From an uncultured Eubacteriales bacterium (GTDB lineage: Bacteria; Bacillota; Clostridia; Christensenellales; Aristaeellaceae), in the NCBI GenBank assembly GCA_902785105.1, contig CACZXF010000013.1:1-48352 (forward strand): a stretch of DNA of 48,352 nt. The letters run 5' to 3'. How positions within the stretch are numbered: the stretch's first letter is position 1; every line of letters starts with the position of its first letter. The notes under the pieces are model-generated. The model was given only the letters and a program-made list of their open reading frames with translations, was not told the origin of the DNA and searched no databases. Position numbers and translations under genes: made by a program. Below, piece after piece: positions 41,581 to 48,352 of this stretch.

Positions 41581-42145
41581 CCCAGCCAGTGCCCTGCCAA
41601 ATGCCGCTGGCGATGTAGATCGTGCGGAAGGCCTGGGGCATGGTCATGAAATTGTAGTTCGTTCCCAGGAACATGTTCACCATGCCGGTCGGCGAGAGGA
41701 TGATGCGGACGATACCGCAAAGGACGATGACCGAAATGAAGTTGGGCATATACAGCACCAGCTGAACCTTCTGCTTGATCTTGGAGCTGAGTATGCGGTT
41801 GAGCAGGAAGGCCAGCAGGATCGGCGCCGGAAATCCCCACAGAAGGCCGAACACACTCAGTTTCAAGGTGTTCATCAGGTAGGTCATGAAGTCCGGCGAG
41901 GACAGGAATCGGCGGAAATGCTCGAATCCCACCCATTCGCTGTGCCACAGACCCCGGAAGGGGTTGTAGTCCATGAAGGCGGTCGCCACGCCGCCCATCG
42001 GAATGTAGCGGAAGATGATCGTCAGCACGAACGCCGGCAACATGAAGATCAGGTAGAGCTGCCAGTGCTGCCGCAGGTACACCAGAGTGTTGTGCGTCCT
42101 CTGTTTGAGGGGCACCTTTGCCTTGGCAGACAAGGGCTTGTTCAT
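41561..42145 (-). pseudogene. LplB-type sugar ABC transporter permease, 5' part only
   Basis: The first about 190 residues of an LplB-type inner-membrane permease: MNKPLSAKAKVPLKQRTHNT start, first helix YLIFMLPAFVLTIIFRYIPM, and the helices LLWGFPAPILLAFLLNRI and VLCGIVRIILSPTG. Family members are about 300-320 residues with an EAA loop; here the protein breaks off after WQGTGWASI and ends PIC-stop inside binding-protein sequence. AAAAGGAGGA (42151-42160) is 5 bases from ATG 42145. A deletion that removed the rest of this gene, the second permease gene and the 5' end of the binding-protein gene explains the join. Confidence 0.85.
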
Positions 42146-42174
42146 TGTAATCCTCCTTTTTTCTGTTCCTCTCA

Positions 42175-42211
42175 AATGTGCATTTGCATTTGTAGTTTAC
42201 AAATACACATT
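42175..42211. promoter_or_regulatory. Candidate LacI-type operator in the permease leader
   Basis: A 37-base dyad: AATGTG (42175-42180) with CACATT (42206-42211) outside, and ATTTGTA with TACAAAT inside around GTT. It lies downstream of the minus-strand -10 box and upstream of the ribosome site, where a repressor would block transcription. The octamer ATTTGCAT within it (42182-42189) recurs at 42388-42395 overlapping the promoter of the second lacI-type gene. Confidence 0.55.
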
Positions 42212-42232
42212 CACATCGGGGGCTACAATTCT

Positions 42233-42261
42233 ATTTTAGCACCATATTTCGGCTGTGCCAA
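42233..42261 (-). promoter_or_regulatory. Promoter of the permease/binding-protein/GH32 operon
   Basis: On the minus strand TTGGCA (42256-42261), 17-base spacer, TAAAAT (42233-42238). Confidence 0.7.
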
Positions 42262-42382
42262 TACAAAATTATTGTATATGCACACTTTTTTGTGATTGCA
42301 ACCCATAATGCCCGCCGCACCCCTTGGTATTGGGCTGATTTGGCAAGATATTCGATAAATATTTCAAATGCACGATTTCAAT

Positions 42383-42411
42383 TTGACATTTGCATCATTA
42401 CATGTTACACT
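42383..42411 (+). promoter_or_regulatory. Extended -10 promoter of lacI-type gene 2
   Basis: Perfect TTGACA (42383-42388), 17-base spacer, TACACT (42406-42411) preceded by TGT. ATTTGCAT (42388-42395) abuts the -35 box, consistent with autoregulation. Confidence 0.7.
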
Positions 42412-42440
42412 ACATATGAATTGACAAGGAGGCTTCCTCT

Positions 42441-43520
42441 ATGAAGAGAGTGACAATACAGGATATCGCGGATGAGCTGGGCATTTCCCGCAACACCGTA
42501 TCCAAGGCCATCAACAACGCGGATGGCCTTGCGACAGCCACCCGCGAAAAAATCCTTGAAAAAGCGATCGAGATGGGCTACAAACAGTTTTCCTATATAA
42601 ACGCGCAATTCGGTGTCATCCCCAGGCCGGACGCGCAGCACAAGGGGGAGAACGCCCTGCTCTGCGGCGGCGCCATCACGCCCGCCCACTTCGCCACACT
42701 GATGCTGGACAAGCTCAAGAAGGACCTTCCCCAGTGGGGAAATGCGCTGAACGCCTACCGCGTGGAGCGGGAGAACTTCCTGTGCCGCACGCTGCCGCTC
42801 ACCTTTGATCCGGGCCGGGTCAGCGCCATCATCTGCGTGGAGATGTTCGATCGGGCCTATGATGAGATGATCTGTGGGCTCGGCCTGCCGGTGCTGTTTG
42901 TGGACGGGCCCAACAAGCGCGACGGCATCGATCTGCCCGCCGATCAGCTCTACATGGACAACACCACCGCCATCACCCGGTTTGTCAACGACATGCTGGT
43001 CAGGGGCAGGCAGAGGATCGGCTTCATCGGTGATTTCGAGCATTGCCAGTCCTTCTTTGAGCGGTATACCGCTTTCCGGTATGCCATGCTTTTGGCAAAC
43101 GCTCCCGTAGACGAGCGGTTCTGCATCAAGTCCGGCGAGCGCGAAAAGCTGGAGGAGACGCTGTCGGCACTGGCGGATTATCCGGACGTATTCATCTGTG
43201 CCAACGACTTCGTGGCCGAGGAAGCAATCTATGCCCTGCGCAAGCTGGGCAAGTCGGTGCCGGAGGACGTGCTGTTCTGCGGCTTCGACGAGATCCCCCA
43301 ATTCACGCATCATGACGCCCACGCTGACCACCGTGCACATACACACCCAGATCATGGCCGTCGCCGCAATGCAGCTGCTGCTCACCCGCATCGAGGAGCC
43401 AGGCCTGGATTATCGCATCGTTCACACCGAGACCGAGCTGATCTACCGGGATTTCCACCCGGCTTTAGTCCATCGCCATTTGCGACAAGGAGGCAATGCT
43501 ATGCGATTCTTTTCCTATGA
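42441..43520 (+). pseudogene. LacI family regulator 2, frameshifted near the C-terminus
   Basis: A close paralogue of the regulator at 37210: same HTH (VTIQDIADELGISRNTVSKA) and sugar-sensor blocks. It is intact through VLFCGFDEIP, then a run of five C (43295-43299) carries one extra base compared with the paralogue, and the last about 70 residues are read in the wrong frame to a stop at 43520. In the neighbouring frame the expected tail (NSRIMTPTLTTVHIHTQIM, YRIVHTETELIYRDF) is preserved, but that frame has no stop before the next gene and runs into it. Either an assembly error or a recent mutation. Start ATG 42441 with AAGGAGG 8 bases away. Confidence 0.8.
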
Positions 43521-44175
43521 CAGCACCTTCGGACAGCTCTTCATCAAGCTCAGCTATGGCTGCTGCCTGAACCTGTTGTGGCTGGTCTGCTGCCTGCCTA
43601 TCTTTACCATCGGAGCTTCCACCACGGCGCTCTACTACACCTCCTTCAAGATCGCCAAGGACGAGGGCAGCTTCATCACCACCATGTTCTTCCGCTCCTT
43701 TAGGCAGAATTTTAAGCAGGCCATCGTCATCTGGCTGATCATGCTGGTCACCGGGCTGATTATCGGCGCGGACGCCATACTGCTCTACCGCCTGCGCGCC
43801 ACCTCCACCGGCACCGCCGCCGTGGTTTGGACGCTGCTGCTGGCGTGTATCTTCGCCTGCATGATCGCCTATGCCATCGTGCTGACCTACATCTTCCCCC
43901 TGCTCTCCATCGCCAGCAACACTACGCCTAACATGTTCAAAAATGCCTTCCTCATCGGCACCCATTACCTGTTCGTCACCCTCCTGGTGTTCTTCATCCA
44001 CTATGCCATGTTCTTCCTGGTGGTGAACGTATTCACGCCGCTCATCATCTTCGGCGAGGGACTGTGTGCCGTCATCAGTGCCCACATACTGCTGAAGATC
44101 CTGCGGCCCCTGATCTACGACCCCAATGCGGAAACCGAGAAATCCGACAGCGACGAAGGCGAGGCGGAAGTGTGA
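43501..44175 (+). CDS. YesL family (DUF624) membrane protein
   Basis: A 224-residue membrane protein. Family hallmark near the N-terminus: FFSYDSTFGQLFIKLSYGCC and LNLLWLVCCLPIFTIGASTTALYYTS, followed by about five helices. YesL-like proteins occur next to sugar ABC transporters and glycosidases and are thought to affect sugar uptake, though the mechanism is unknown. AAGGAGG (43487-43493) is 7 bases from ATG 43501. It overlaps the shifted end of lacI-type gene 2 and its stop overlaps the next gene's GTG start. Confidence 0.87.
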   Translation: MRFFSYDSTFGQLFIKLSYGCCLNLLWLVCCLPIFTIGASTTALYYTSFKIAKDEGSFITTMFFRSFRQNFKQAIVIWLIMLVTGLIIGADAILLYRLRATSTGTAAVVWTLLLACIFACMIAYAIVLTYIFPLLSIASNTTPNMFKNAFLIGTHYLFVTLLVFFIHYAMFFLVVNVFTPLIIFGEGLCAVISAHILLKILRPLIYDPNAETEKSDSDEGEAEV

Positions 44176-44717
44176 ACCTGACCGACGCGGAGCGAAGGGA
44201 GAACCAGGAAGCCCTGGAGGCCATGAGCCTGCCCGAGAAGCTGGAGTATGTGTTTGAATACTATAAGTTTCCGCTGGTGCTGGCCCTCATCGCCGTAGTC
44301 GCTCTGGGCAGTGTCCTGTACTATCGGCTCACCCGCAGGGAGGCGCTGCTGTACGTCGCCTGCGCCAACATCGCCATGGGAGAGGAGCTGGAGGCCGCGC
44401 TGAACCAGGGCTTCATCTACGCCATGGACCGAAGCCCCATTGGTAGCGAGGTTCGCCTGTATCACAACCTGTATCTGAGCCAGGATGCCACCGTACAGAA
44501 CCACGAATATGCCTACGCCTCTCAGCTCAAGGTGATGGCCGCCATGTCCAGCGGACAGCTGGACGTTCTGCTGATGAACCGCGAAGCCTACCCTGAAACG
44601 GAGCCGGCGCTCAATGATAGGAAGTACGGGTTCAACCTCAAAAGCCAGCTGTTGAAGCTGCTGGTCATATTCCCCGTGGTGTCCGCGCTCGTGGCATGGG
44701 TGTGTACGCTGTTCTGA
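44172..44717 (+). CDS. Hypothetical membrane-anchored protein following yesL-type gene
   Basis: A 181-residue protein, starting at GTG 44172 (GTGA overlap with the yesL-type stop, so translationally coupled). The N-terminus is charged (LTDAERRENQEALEAMSLPE KLEYVFEYYK) and is followed by a membrane helix (about 33-54, FPLVLALIAVVALGSVLYY), an extracellular part and a second hydrophobic stretch at the very end (LLKLLVIFPVVSALVAWVCTLF). I recognise only a general resemblance to unnamed proteins next to YesL-type genes. Its short, hydrophobic end is odd and may mark a truncation, but there is no proof. Confidence 0.6.
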   Translation: MNLTDAERRENQEALEAMSLPEKLEYVFEYYKFPLVLALIAVVALGSVLYYRLTRREALLYVACANIAMGEELEAALNQGFIYAMDRSPIGSEVRLYHNLYLSQDATVQNHEYAYASQLKVMAAMSSGQLDVLLMNREAYPETEPALNDRKYGFNLKSQLLKLLVIFPVVSALVAWVCTLF

Positions 44718-44735
44718 ACCATCAGAACCTGTGGG

Positions 44736-45734
44736 TCAGTGCGGGGACGCGACGCGGCTGTACCGCCTGCGCACCTCCTCCCAGCCCGGCATCTGCGCCC
44801 TCAATGCATGCCAGTGGGGCATGGGCGCGCTGGGCGTCCGGTCAACGATCCCCATGAAGGCCGCGTCCAGCATCTCCATTTCCTCATAGGCGTTACGGCA
44901 GTGCTCGCAGGCCACCAGGTCGCCGATGGTTTTATTCTTCGCCATGACGAAATAAAGGAACTGCATCAGCGTGCCGCGCAGGCCGGTGGCATAGTAGCGG
45001 TCGTCGCCCGCAGGCAGTATGGGGATGCCCTGCGTCTTCAGCATGGCGTAGGCCTCGCGGGAGGCCAGCCGAATCAGCCTGCGCTGGGCACCGGTGGAGG
45101 CACGCATGTCCCCGCCGCAGGTGTAGGCCAGATAACCGATGGGCAGGATCGCCGCCAGGTGGCAGATGAGATAGGCCTCCATGTCTGGCTGCCAGTTGAG
45201 TTTGTAGCCAGTGCCGGCAAAGGCTTCACTCAACTTCGAGCGGGTCGCGTCTTCCGGCAGGCGGTGCAGGCCGCCGATGTCCATGTTGCCCGCGCCGAGC
45301 CGCTCACAGATCAACAGTCCATTCTCCACATCCCGTTTCCCGGCGGTCACCTGGAAGCCGAACAACACCTGCTTTTTGCAAACACTCCCGTCGAGGATGG
45401 CCTTCTCCATTGCGGCAGGATTCATGTTGTTGCCCACCAGCACCACCAGCGGCGCCCGAACCGCGGCCAGCGGTTTCGTAATCGCACCGATTTTGTTGTA
45501 GGGCATCACGGCAAACACCACATCATAAGCTTCATCTTCGGAAATATTCCCGATGACCTTCGGATGATCGAGTGTCTCCCTGCGCTGCAAATGGTGGCGA
45601 ATCCTCAATCCGCGGGCTTCAAGCTGTTCCCTCCATCGGCCCCGCGCAAGCACAGTCACATCGTTTCCCGCGCTACACAGCACATGGGCCAGATAACTTC
45701 CGATGACGCCCGAACCGTAGACCAATACCTTCAT
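44736..45734 (-). CDS. Ketopantoate reductase (ApbA/PanE) family protein
   Basis: A 332-residue NADP-dependent reductase fold. N-terminal Rossmann motif MKVLVYGSGVIGSYLAHVLC (GxGxxG) and the family VGNNMNPAAMEKA-type substrate region; a helical C-terminal domain follows. PanE makes pantoate from ketopantoate in CoA synthesis, but many family members act on other substrates, and the catalytic Lys context is not clear here, so I do not name it panE. GGGGGTGAGG precedes the ATG, and only 4 bases separate it from the upstream alpha/beta hydrolase gene, forming a two-gene operon. Confidence 0.85.
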   Translation of the reverse strand: MKVLVYGSGVIGSYLAHVLCSAGNDVTVLARGRWREQLEARGLRIRHHLQRRETLDHPKVIGNISEDEAYDVVFAVMPYNKIGAITKPLAAVRAPLVVLVGNNMNPAAMEKAILDGSVCKKQVLFGFQVTAGKRDVENGLLICERLGAGNMDIGGLHRLPEDATRSKLSEAFAGTGYKLNWQPDMEAYLICHLAAILPIGYLAYTCGGDMRASTGAQRRLIRLASREAYAMLKTQGIPILPAGDDRYYATGLRGTLMQFLYFVMAKNKTIGDLVACEHCRNAYEEMEMLDAAFMGIVDRTPSAPMPHWHALRAQMPGWEEVRRRYSRVASPH

Positions 45735-45738
45735 TTCC

Positions 45739-46644
45739 TCACCCCCTCATGATTTGCACCATCCTGTCCCATCCCGCTTTGGCCTCCCTGCAGATCGGGA
45801 ACACGGGATAGCAGTGGAACAGGCCCTCGCCGACGATCATCTGATAATCCACGCCGTACTGCTGCATCGCCGCCTCAAAGGACGGCGCGCAGGCGTAGAG
45901 CGTCTCGTGGCTGCCGTAGATGAAGGTCACCTTCGGGCAGTTCGTGAAATCGCCCCTTTGCAGCCAGATCATGTATTCCGGCACGCTGTCGTCGCCGTGG
46001 CGCATGATCTCCACGGCGGTCTTCATGTATTGCGCCGGGATGGCCACGTCCAGCCTGTCCAGTTCCTGCATCCGCTGCCATTCCTCGTCCGTGTCCACGC
46101 AGGTGCCCGGGGAGATGGCCATGATGTGGCCGGGCATCGGGGTGTCCCTGTGCCCGTCGTTGATGTAGGGCACCATGCCCAGCGCCAGATTGCCGCCAGA
46201 GGACGTGCCCAACACGGAGATGCGCTCCGGGGCGTAATCCTTCAGCATTTCCTTATAGGTGGCGTGGATCATCTCATAGGCGCGGGTCAGTGGATAATCC
46301 GTGCAGAGCGGATAATAGGGGATGAACACGTCGAGCCCTGTCTCCCTGGCGAAGCGCAGTGCCTTTTTGATGGAACCGGGCCTCGGTGCGCTGATCATGC
46401 CGCCGCCGATCAGGAAAAGATTCGCCCGGTCAGTGCGCTGTTTGTGAATCATTCTGATCACCGGACAGCCCATGACCTCGATTTGGCCGATCTCAAAGGC
46501 GTCATCCCTTAATTCCGGAATTTTGTTTCGTGTATTGTGCCTCCGGCGGTTGTCCAGCAATTCCTCTGTGTTCCGGCCGATCCACATACGCTTGAGTCCG
46601 GCCGCCTTCACCAGGTGCTTCAGGACTTCATATTTCAAGCTCAT
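45739..46644 (-). CDS. Alpha/beta hydrolase (esterase/lipase family)
   Basis: A 301-residue serine hydrolase. The nucleophile elbow is GTSSGG (GxSxG) in ISVLGTSSGGNLALGMVPYI, the oxyanion region is LIGGGMISAPRPGS (in place of the usual HGGG), an acidic residue is near FIYGSHETL and the catalytic His is in GLFHCYP near the C-terminus. It fits the alpha/beta hydrolase fold-3 (hormone-sensitive-lipase-like) group, which splits small carboxylic esters. No signal peptide, so cytoplasmic. Start at ATG 46644, with GAGGGATGG upstream. It is the first gene of the operon with the ketopantoate-reductase-like protein. Confidence 0.85.
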   Translation of the reverse strand: MSLKYEVLKHLVKAAGLKRMWIGRNTEELLDNRRRHNTRNKIPELRDDAFEIGQIEVMGCPVIRMIHKQRTDRANLFLIGGGMISAPRPGSIKKALRFARETGLDVFIPYYPLCTDYPLTRAYEMIHATYKEMLKDYAPERISVLGTSSGGNLALGMVPYINDGHRDTPMPGHIMAISPGTCVDTDEEWQRMQELDRLDVAIPAQYMKTAVEIMRHGDDSVPEYMIWLQRGDFTNCPKVTFIYGSHETLYACAPSFEAAMQQYGVDYQMIVGEGLFHCYPVFPICREAKAGWDRMVQIMRG

Positions 46645-46732
46645 CTTCCATCCCTCTTTCCTCGGTTAGTTATATATTACCTTCTTAACCGTCAAACTTC
46701 AATACGATCGTGTTAGTTTTAACATATATCTC

Positions 46733-46760
46733 TTGCGTGCCGAGGTTTGATAGGTATAAT
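46733..46760 (+). promoter_or_regulatory. Likely promoter of the paired membrane protein genes
   Basis: TTGCGT (46733-46738), 16-base spacer, perfect TATAAT (46755-46760), about 100 bases before the first start codon. Confidence 0.55.
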
Positions 46761-46864
46761 AAAGGTAAGAAATAAATAACTATTCGATGGGATGACGACT
46801 AAAGCTGCTTTCCAAGGCGCATGTGAGTGCCGTGGCAATGAAAGAAGGCGGGAGAAATGAAGCA

Positions 46865-47362
46865 ATGCTTATGACGCTGATGCTTTCCGCAGCGGGCTGT
46901 GCGCTGCTGTTCCTGGGCATCTGGGGTGTGACCGTTACGATGCCCACTGCGCTGCTGGCGAAAAACTTCCCAAAGGATGTGCAGGAGAAGCTTAGACCGA
47001 GGCTTGAAAGTCTGCCCATGACGCCGAAGCGGACACTGGGCTGGATCATCCTTGCGCTGTTTGTTGTGGGATATCTGGCGCTTTTCATCATCGGCGGAAT
47101 CGACGGTCTGAAGCATGGCTTCACCTTCGGGCAGTTCTTCCTGCGCTTCTTTACCGTCGGCACAGTCATCAAGGTCTTTGACATTCTTGCCCTGGACTGG
47201 TTTCTGCTGACAAAGACCCATTTCTTCCAGCACTACTTCCCGGAAACCGAGGGTTGCGCGGGTTGGCAGGATTTCGGCTACAACCGGAAACAGCAAGCTC
47301 GGCAGTGCGTGATGATCGTCCTGGGCAGCGGTGCCATGGCGTGGTTATTTACCTTTCACTGA
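46865..47362 (+). CDS. Membrane protein of unknown function (first of a tandem pair)
   Basis: A protein of about 165 residues with four hydrophobic helices (near 5-25, 55-80, 88-112, 140-160). I do not recognise a family. It shows the pattern FPKDVQEKLRPRLE, then helix, then FDILALDWFLLTK, and the next gene shows FPKEIRKAAAPYV, helix, SDFIILDCWMPGK at the same spacing, so the two are diverged paralogues. Start is uncertain: ATG 46865 has GGGAG 10 bases upstream; the frame also offers ATGs at 46838 and 46823 without good sites. AGGAGGG of the next gene starts on the last base of its stop. Confidence 0.72.
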   Translation: MLMTLMLSAAGCALLFLGIWGVTVTMPTALLAKNFPKDVQEKLRPRLESLPMTPKRTLGWIILALFVVGYLALFIIGGIDGLKHGFTFGQFFLRFFTVGTVIKVFDILALDWFLLTKTHFFQHYFPETEGCAGWQDFGYNRKQQARQCVMIVLGSGAMAWLFTFH

Positions 47363-47375
47363 GGAGGGATGGAAA

Positions 47376-47870
47376 GTGAACTGGCCGAGGATCATACTGG
47401 ACGGATTGTCCATGTCACTGCTGTTCAACGCCGTGGTGGGGATGGGGTTCCTGCTCTGGCCACAGGCATACAGCACTATGTTTCCGAAGGAGATCAGGAA
47501 GGCAGCCGCGCCTTATGTAGATAAGGGCGAGGTGCGGAAGATGAAGCTGCTGCTCTACCCGCTGTACCTTGTGCTGTTTGTATACTGGGCTGTCAGCGCC
47601 CGCTGTGCCGGCATTTCCGGCTTCTGGAATCTGTTCTGGACGGGCTATGTGGAGATGACCTTTGTCAGCCTCAGCGACTTTATCATCCTGGATTGCTGGA
47701 TGCCGGGAAAGGTCAGGCATATGATCAAGGGCGCGGAACACTGCAAGACCTGGGAGCGAAAGGTGTGGCTCAAAACGATGGCGATCCCAGAGCATGGCCT
47801 GGGTTGGACGCTGCTGGCTTGCCCGACTGCCGGGTTGATCGTGGCGGGGTTGGGAGCGCTGATCCCTTAA
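47376..47870 (+). CDS. Membrane protein of unknown function (second of a tandem pair)
   Basis: A 164-residue protein with about four hydrophobic helices, related to its neighbour (see the entry before). Start is GTG 47376, 7 bases after AGGAGGG (47362-47368), which begins on the last base of the preceding stop; the frame from 47331 would overlap the upstream gene and has no ribosome site. The conserved polar residues in SLSDFIILDCWMPGKVRHM and the tail HCKTWERKVW suggest a catalytic or binding role in the membrane, but no function can be assigned. Confidence 0.72.
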   Translation: MNWPRIILDGLSMSLLFNAVVGMGFLLWPQAYSTMFPKEIRKAAAPYVDKGEVRKMKLLLYPLYLVLFVYWAVSARCAGISGFWNLFWTGYVEMTFVSLSDFIILDCWMPGKVRHMIKGAEHCKTWERKVWLKTMAIPEHGLGWTLLACPTAGLIVAGLGALIP

Positions 47871-48026
47871 ACCCACATGTTCAGTTTCACCAGAGATTAT
47901 TTCTCTAAATACTTTGGTTCTCTTGCCACTCTTGTTTGATTTCCCCAGATGAACTTGACACCTCCTTGCGCCACAGCCAAATCATCAAGTTACATAAATA
48001 TTACGATTTAATTACAAAAAGGATAT
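47871..48026. other. Spacer before the transposase remnant
   Basis: About 155 bases, AT-rich, with a TTGACA at 47952 and AAAAAGGA just before the next ATG. It should contain the left part of the insertion sequence, but I cannot fix its terminal repeat. Confidence 0.4.
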
Positions 48027-48246
48027 ATGAAGTATAATGTCGAAAAGAACACCGAGGTGATCGGTGTGATGCGGGAGTATTTCAGCAAAATAGAAGACAC
48101 AAGGCAACAGGCTCAAGTAAGACATGAGCTATATGAGATTATTGCAATGACAATAGCGGCAGTAATCGGCAACAGTGATGGATGGGATGAGATCGAGGAT
48201 TTCTGCATCAGAAAAGAAGAGTGGCTGCGGGAGCATATGGGGCTAA
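48027..48246 (+). pseudogene. ISAs1-family transposase, N-terminal fragment
   Basis: About 73 residues matching the start of ISAs1-type transposases (the DDE_Tnp_1-associated domain): FSKIEDTRQQAQVRHELYEI, IAMTIAAVIGNSDGWDEIED and FCIRKEEWLREHMGL. Family proteins continue for about 370 residues. Here the reading stops right after MGLR because another insertion sequence begins at 48247, downstream of a TAA (48244-48246). The rest may lie beyond the window. Confidence 0.8.
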
Positions 48247-48352
48247 GGAGCTATGCATAAATTATTAAGTCGTTTTAGGTAAGATGGTGTAGTTCCAATT
48301 AGGATGGAAATTATCACCAACAATGTTCACAGAGGCCAGTTCATCGTCAGAG
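48247..48352 (-). mobile_element. End of an ISAzo13-like insertion sequence, running off the window
   Basis: The element begins GGAGCTATGCATAAATTATT right after TAA and agrees at 18 of 20 positions with the left end of the foldback element at 40379. On the minus strand, a transposase C-terminus ends at a TAA (48265-48267) only 18 bases inside the boundary (see the separate coding entry). Confidence 0.7.
48265..48352 (-). CDS. ISAzo13-like transposase, C-terminal end (partial)
   Basis: Twenty-eight visible residues, reading SDDELASVNIVGD then NFHPNWNYTILPKTT and stop. The HP/GxWNYTI-type ending is characteristic of DDE transposases of the ISAzo13 family as I know it. The gene continues beyond the right edge. 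Only the tail is seen, so the family call needs the full protein. Confidence 0.6.
   Translation of the reverse strand, partial: SDDELASVNIVGDNFHPNWNYTILPKTT

Noticed and set aside
1-48352. CRISPR array, tRNA or rRNA
   Set aside because: No regularly spaced direct repeats and no cloverleaf or rRNA core sequences were noticed; a dedicated scan (tRNAscan, Infernal) was not possible.

Overview
The window is about 48 kb of GC-rich (roughly 60%) chromosomal DNA. It most likely comes from an uncultured gut-type member of Bacillota, class Clostridia. The reasons are strong AGGAGG ribosome binding sites, extended -10 promoters, AddA rather than RecB, LacI/LplB/LipO-type sugar loci with YesL, an SPL-family radical SAM protein, UppP, and a large dCache-GGDEF-EAL protein. 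This placement is inference; there is no rRNA or tRNA in the window.

Layout: (1) 248-6896 is a MacAB-like ABC export locus with three HlyD-type adaptor proteins and a secreted peptidoglycan-binding protein. (2) 6948-9638 (minus) holds a membrane protein, an Fe-S aldo/keto reductase and a secreted metallophosphoesterase. A large XRE regulator (9801-11261) diverges from it across a shared, repeat-containing promoter region. (3) 11333-15799 (minus) is a type IIA topoisomerase pair. (4) 15938-22710 carries an aldo/keto reductase, then a surface-glycan-like set: polysaccharide deacetylase, an unusual SDR + ATP-grasp fusion, a GT2 glycosyltransferase, a radical SAM protein and UppP. (5) 22775-29454 has AddA, a MATE transporter behind a leader hairpin, an SH3b secreted protein and a tiny Cys-rich HMA-like protein. 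(6) 29499-35310 (minus) is a solute-binding lipoprotein followed one base later by a 1384-residue c-di-GMP signalling protein.

(7) 35311-44717 is a decayed accessory region: nested IS481-like and IS66 remnants, two paralogous LacI regulators (one frameshifted), a chimeric GH32 enzyme, and an ABC sugar transporter operon collapsed by an internal deletion into a permease 5' end and a binding-protein 3' end. (8) 44736-47870 carries a ketopantoate-reductase-like protein, an alpha/beta hydrolase and a tandem pair of related membrane proteins. (9) The right edge is an ISAs1-type transposase cut by the end of another insertion sequence.

The most interesting signal is not a gene. Three foldback elements of 182-236 bp (35677-35901, 38239-38420, 40379-40614) each have 26-27 bp imperfect terminal inverted repeats, related inner sequence and TAA/TTA 3-bp flanking duplications. 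One sits inside a transposase gene whose empty site can be rebuilt from the two halves. One uses the TAA stop codon of a lacI-type gene as its target site. One has terminal repeats matching (18/20) the end of an ISAzo13-like insertion sequence that also follows a TAA at 48244. Together they look like a family of miniature elements and their probable transposase source. A second, unrelated about 80-bp double-hairpin repeat (REPIN-like) occurs twice in full and once as a half.
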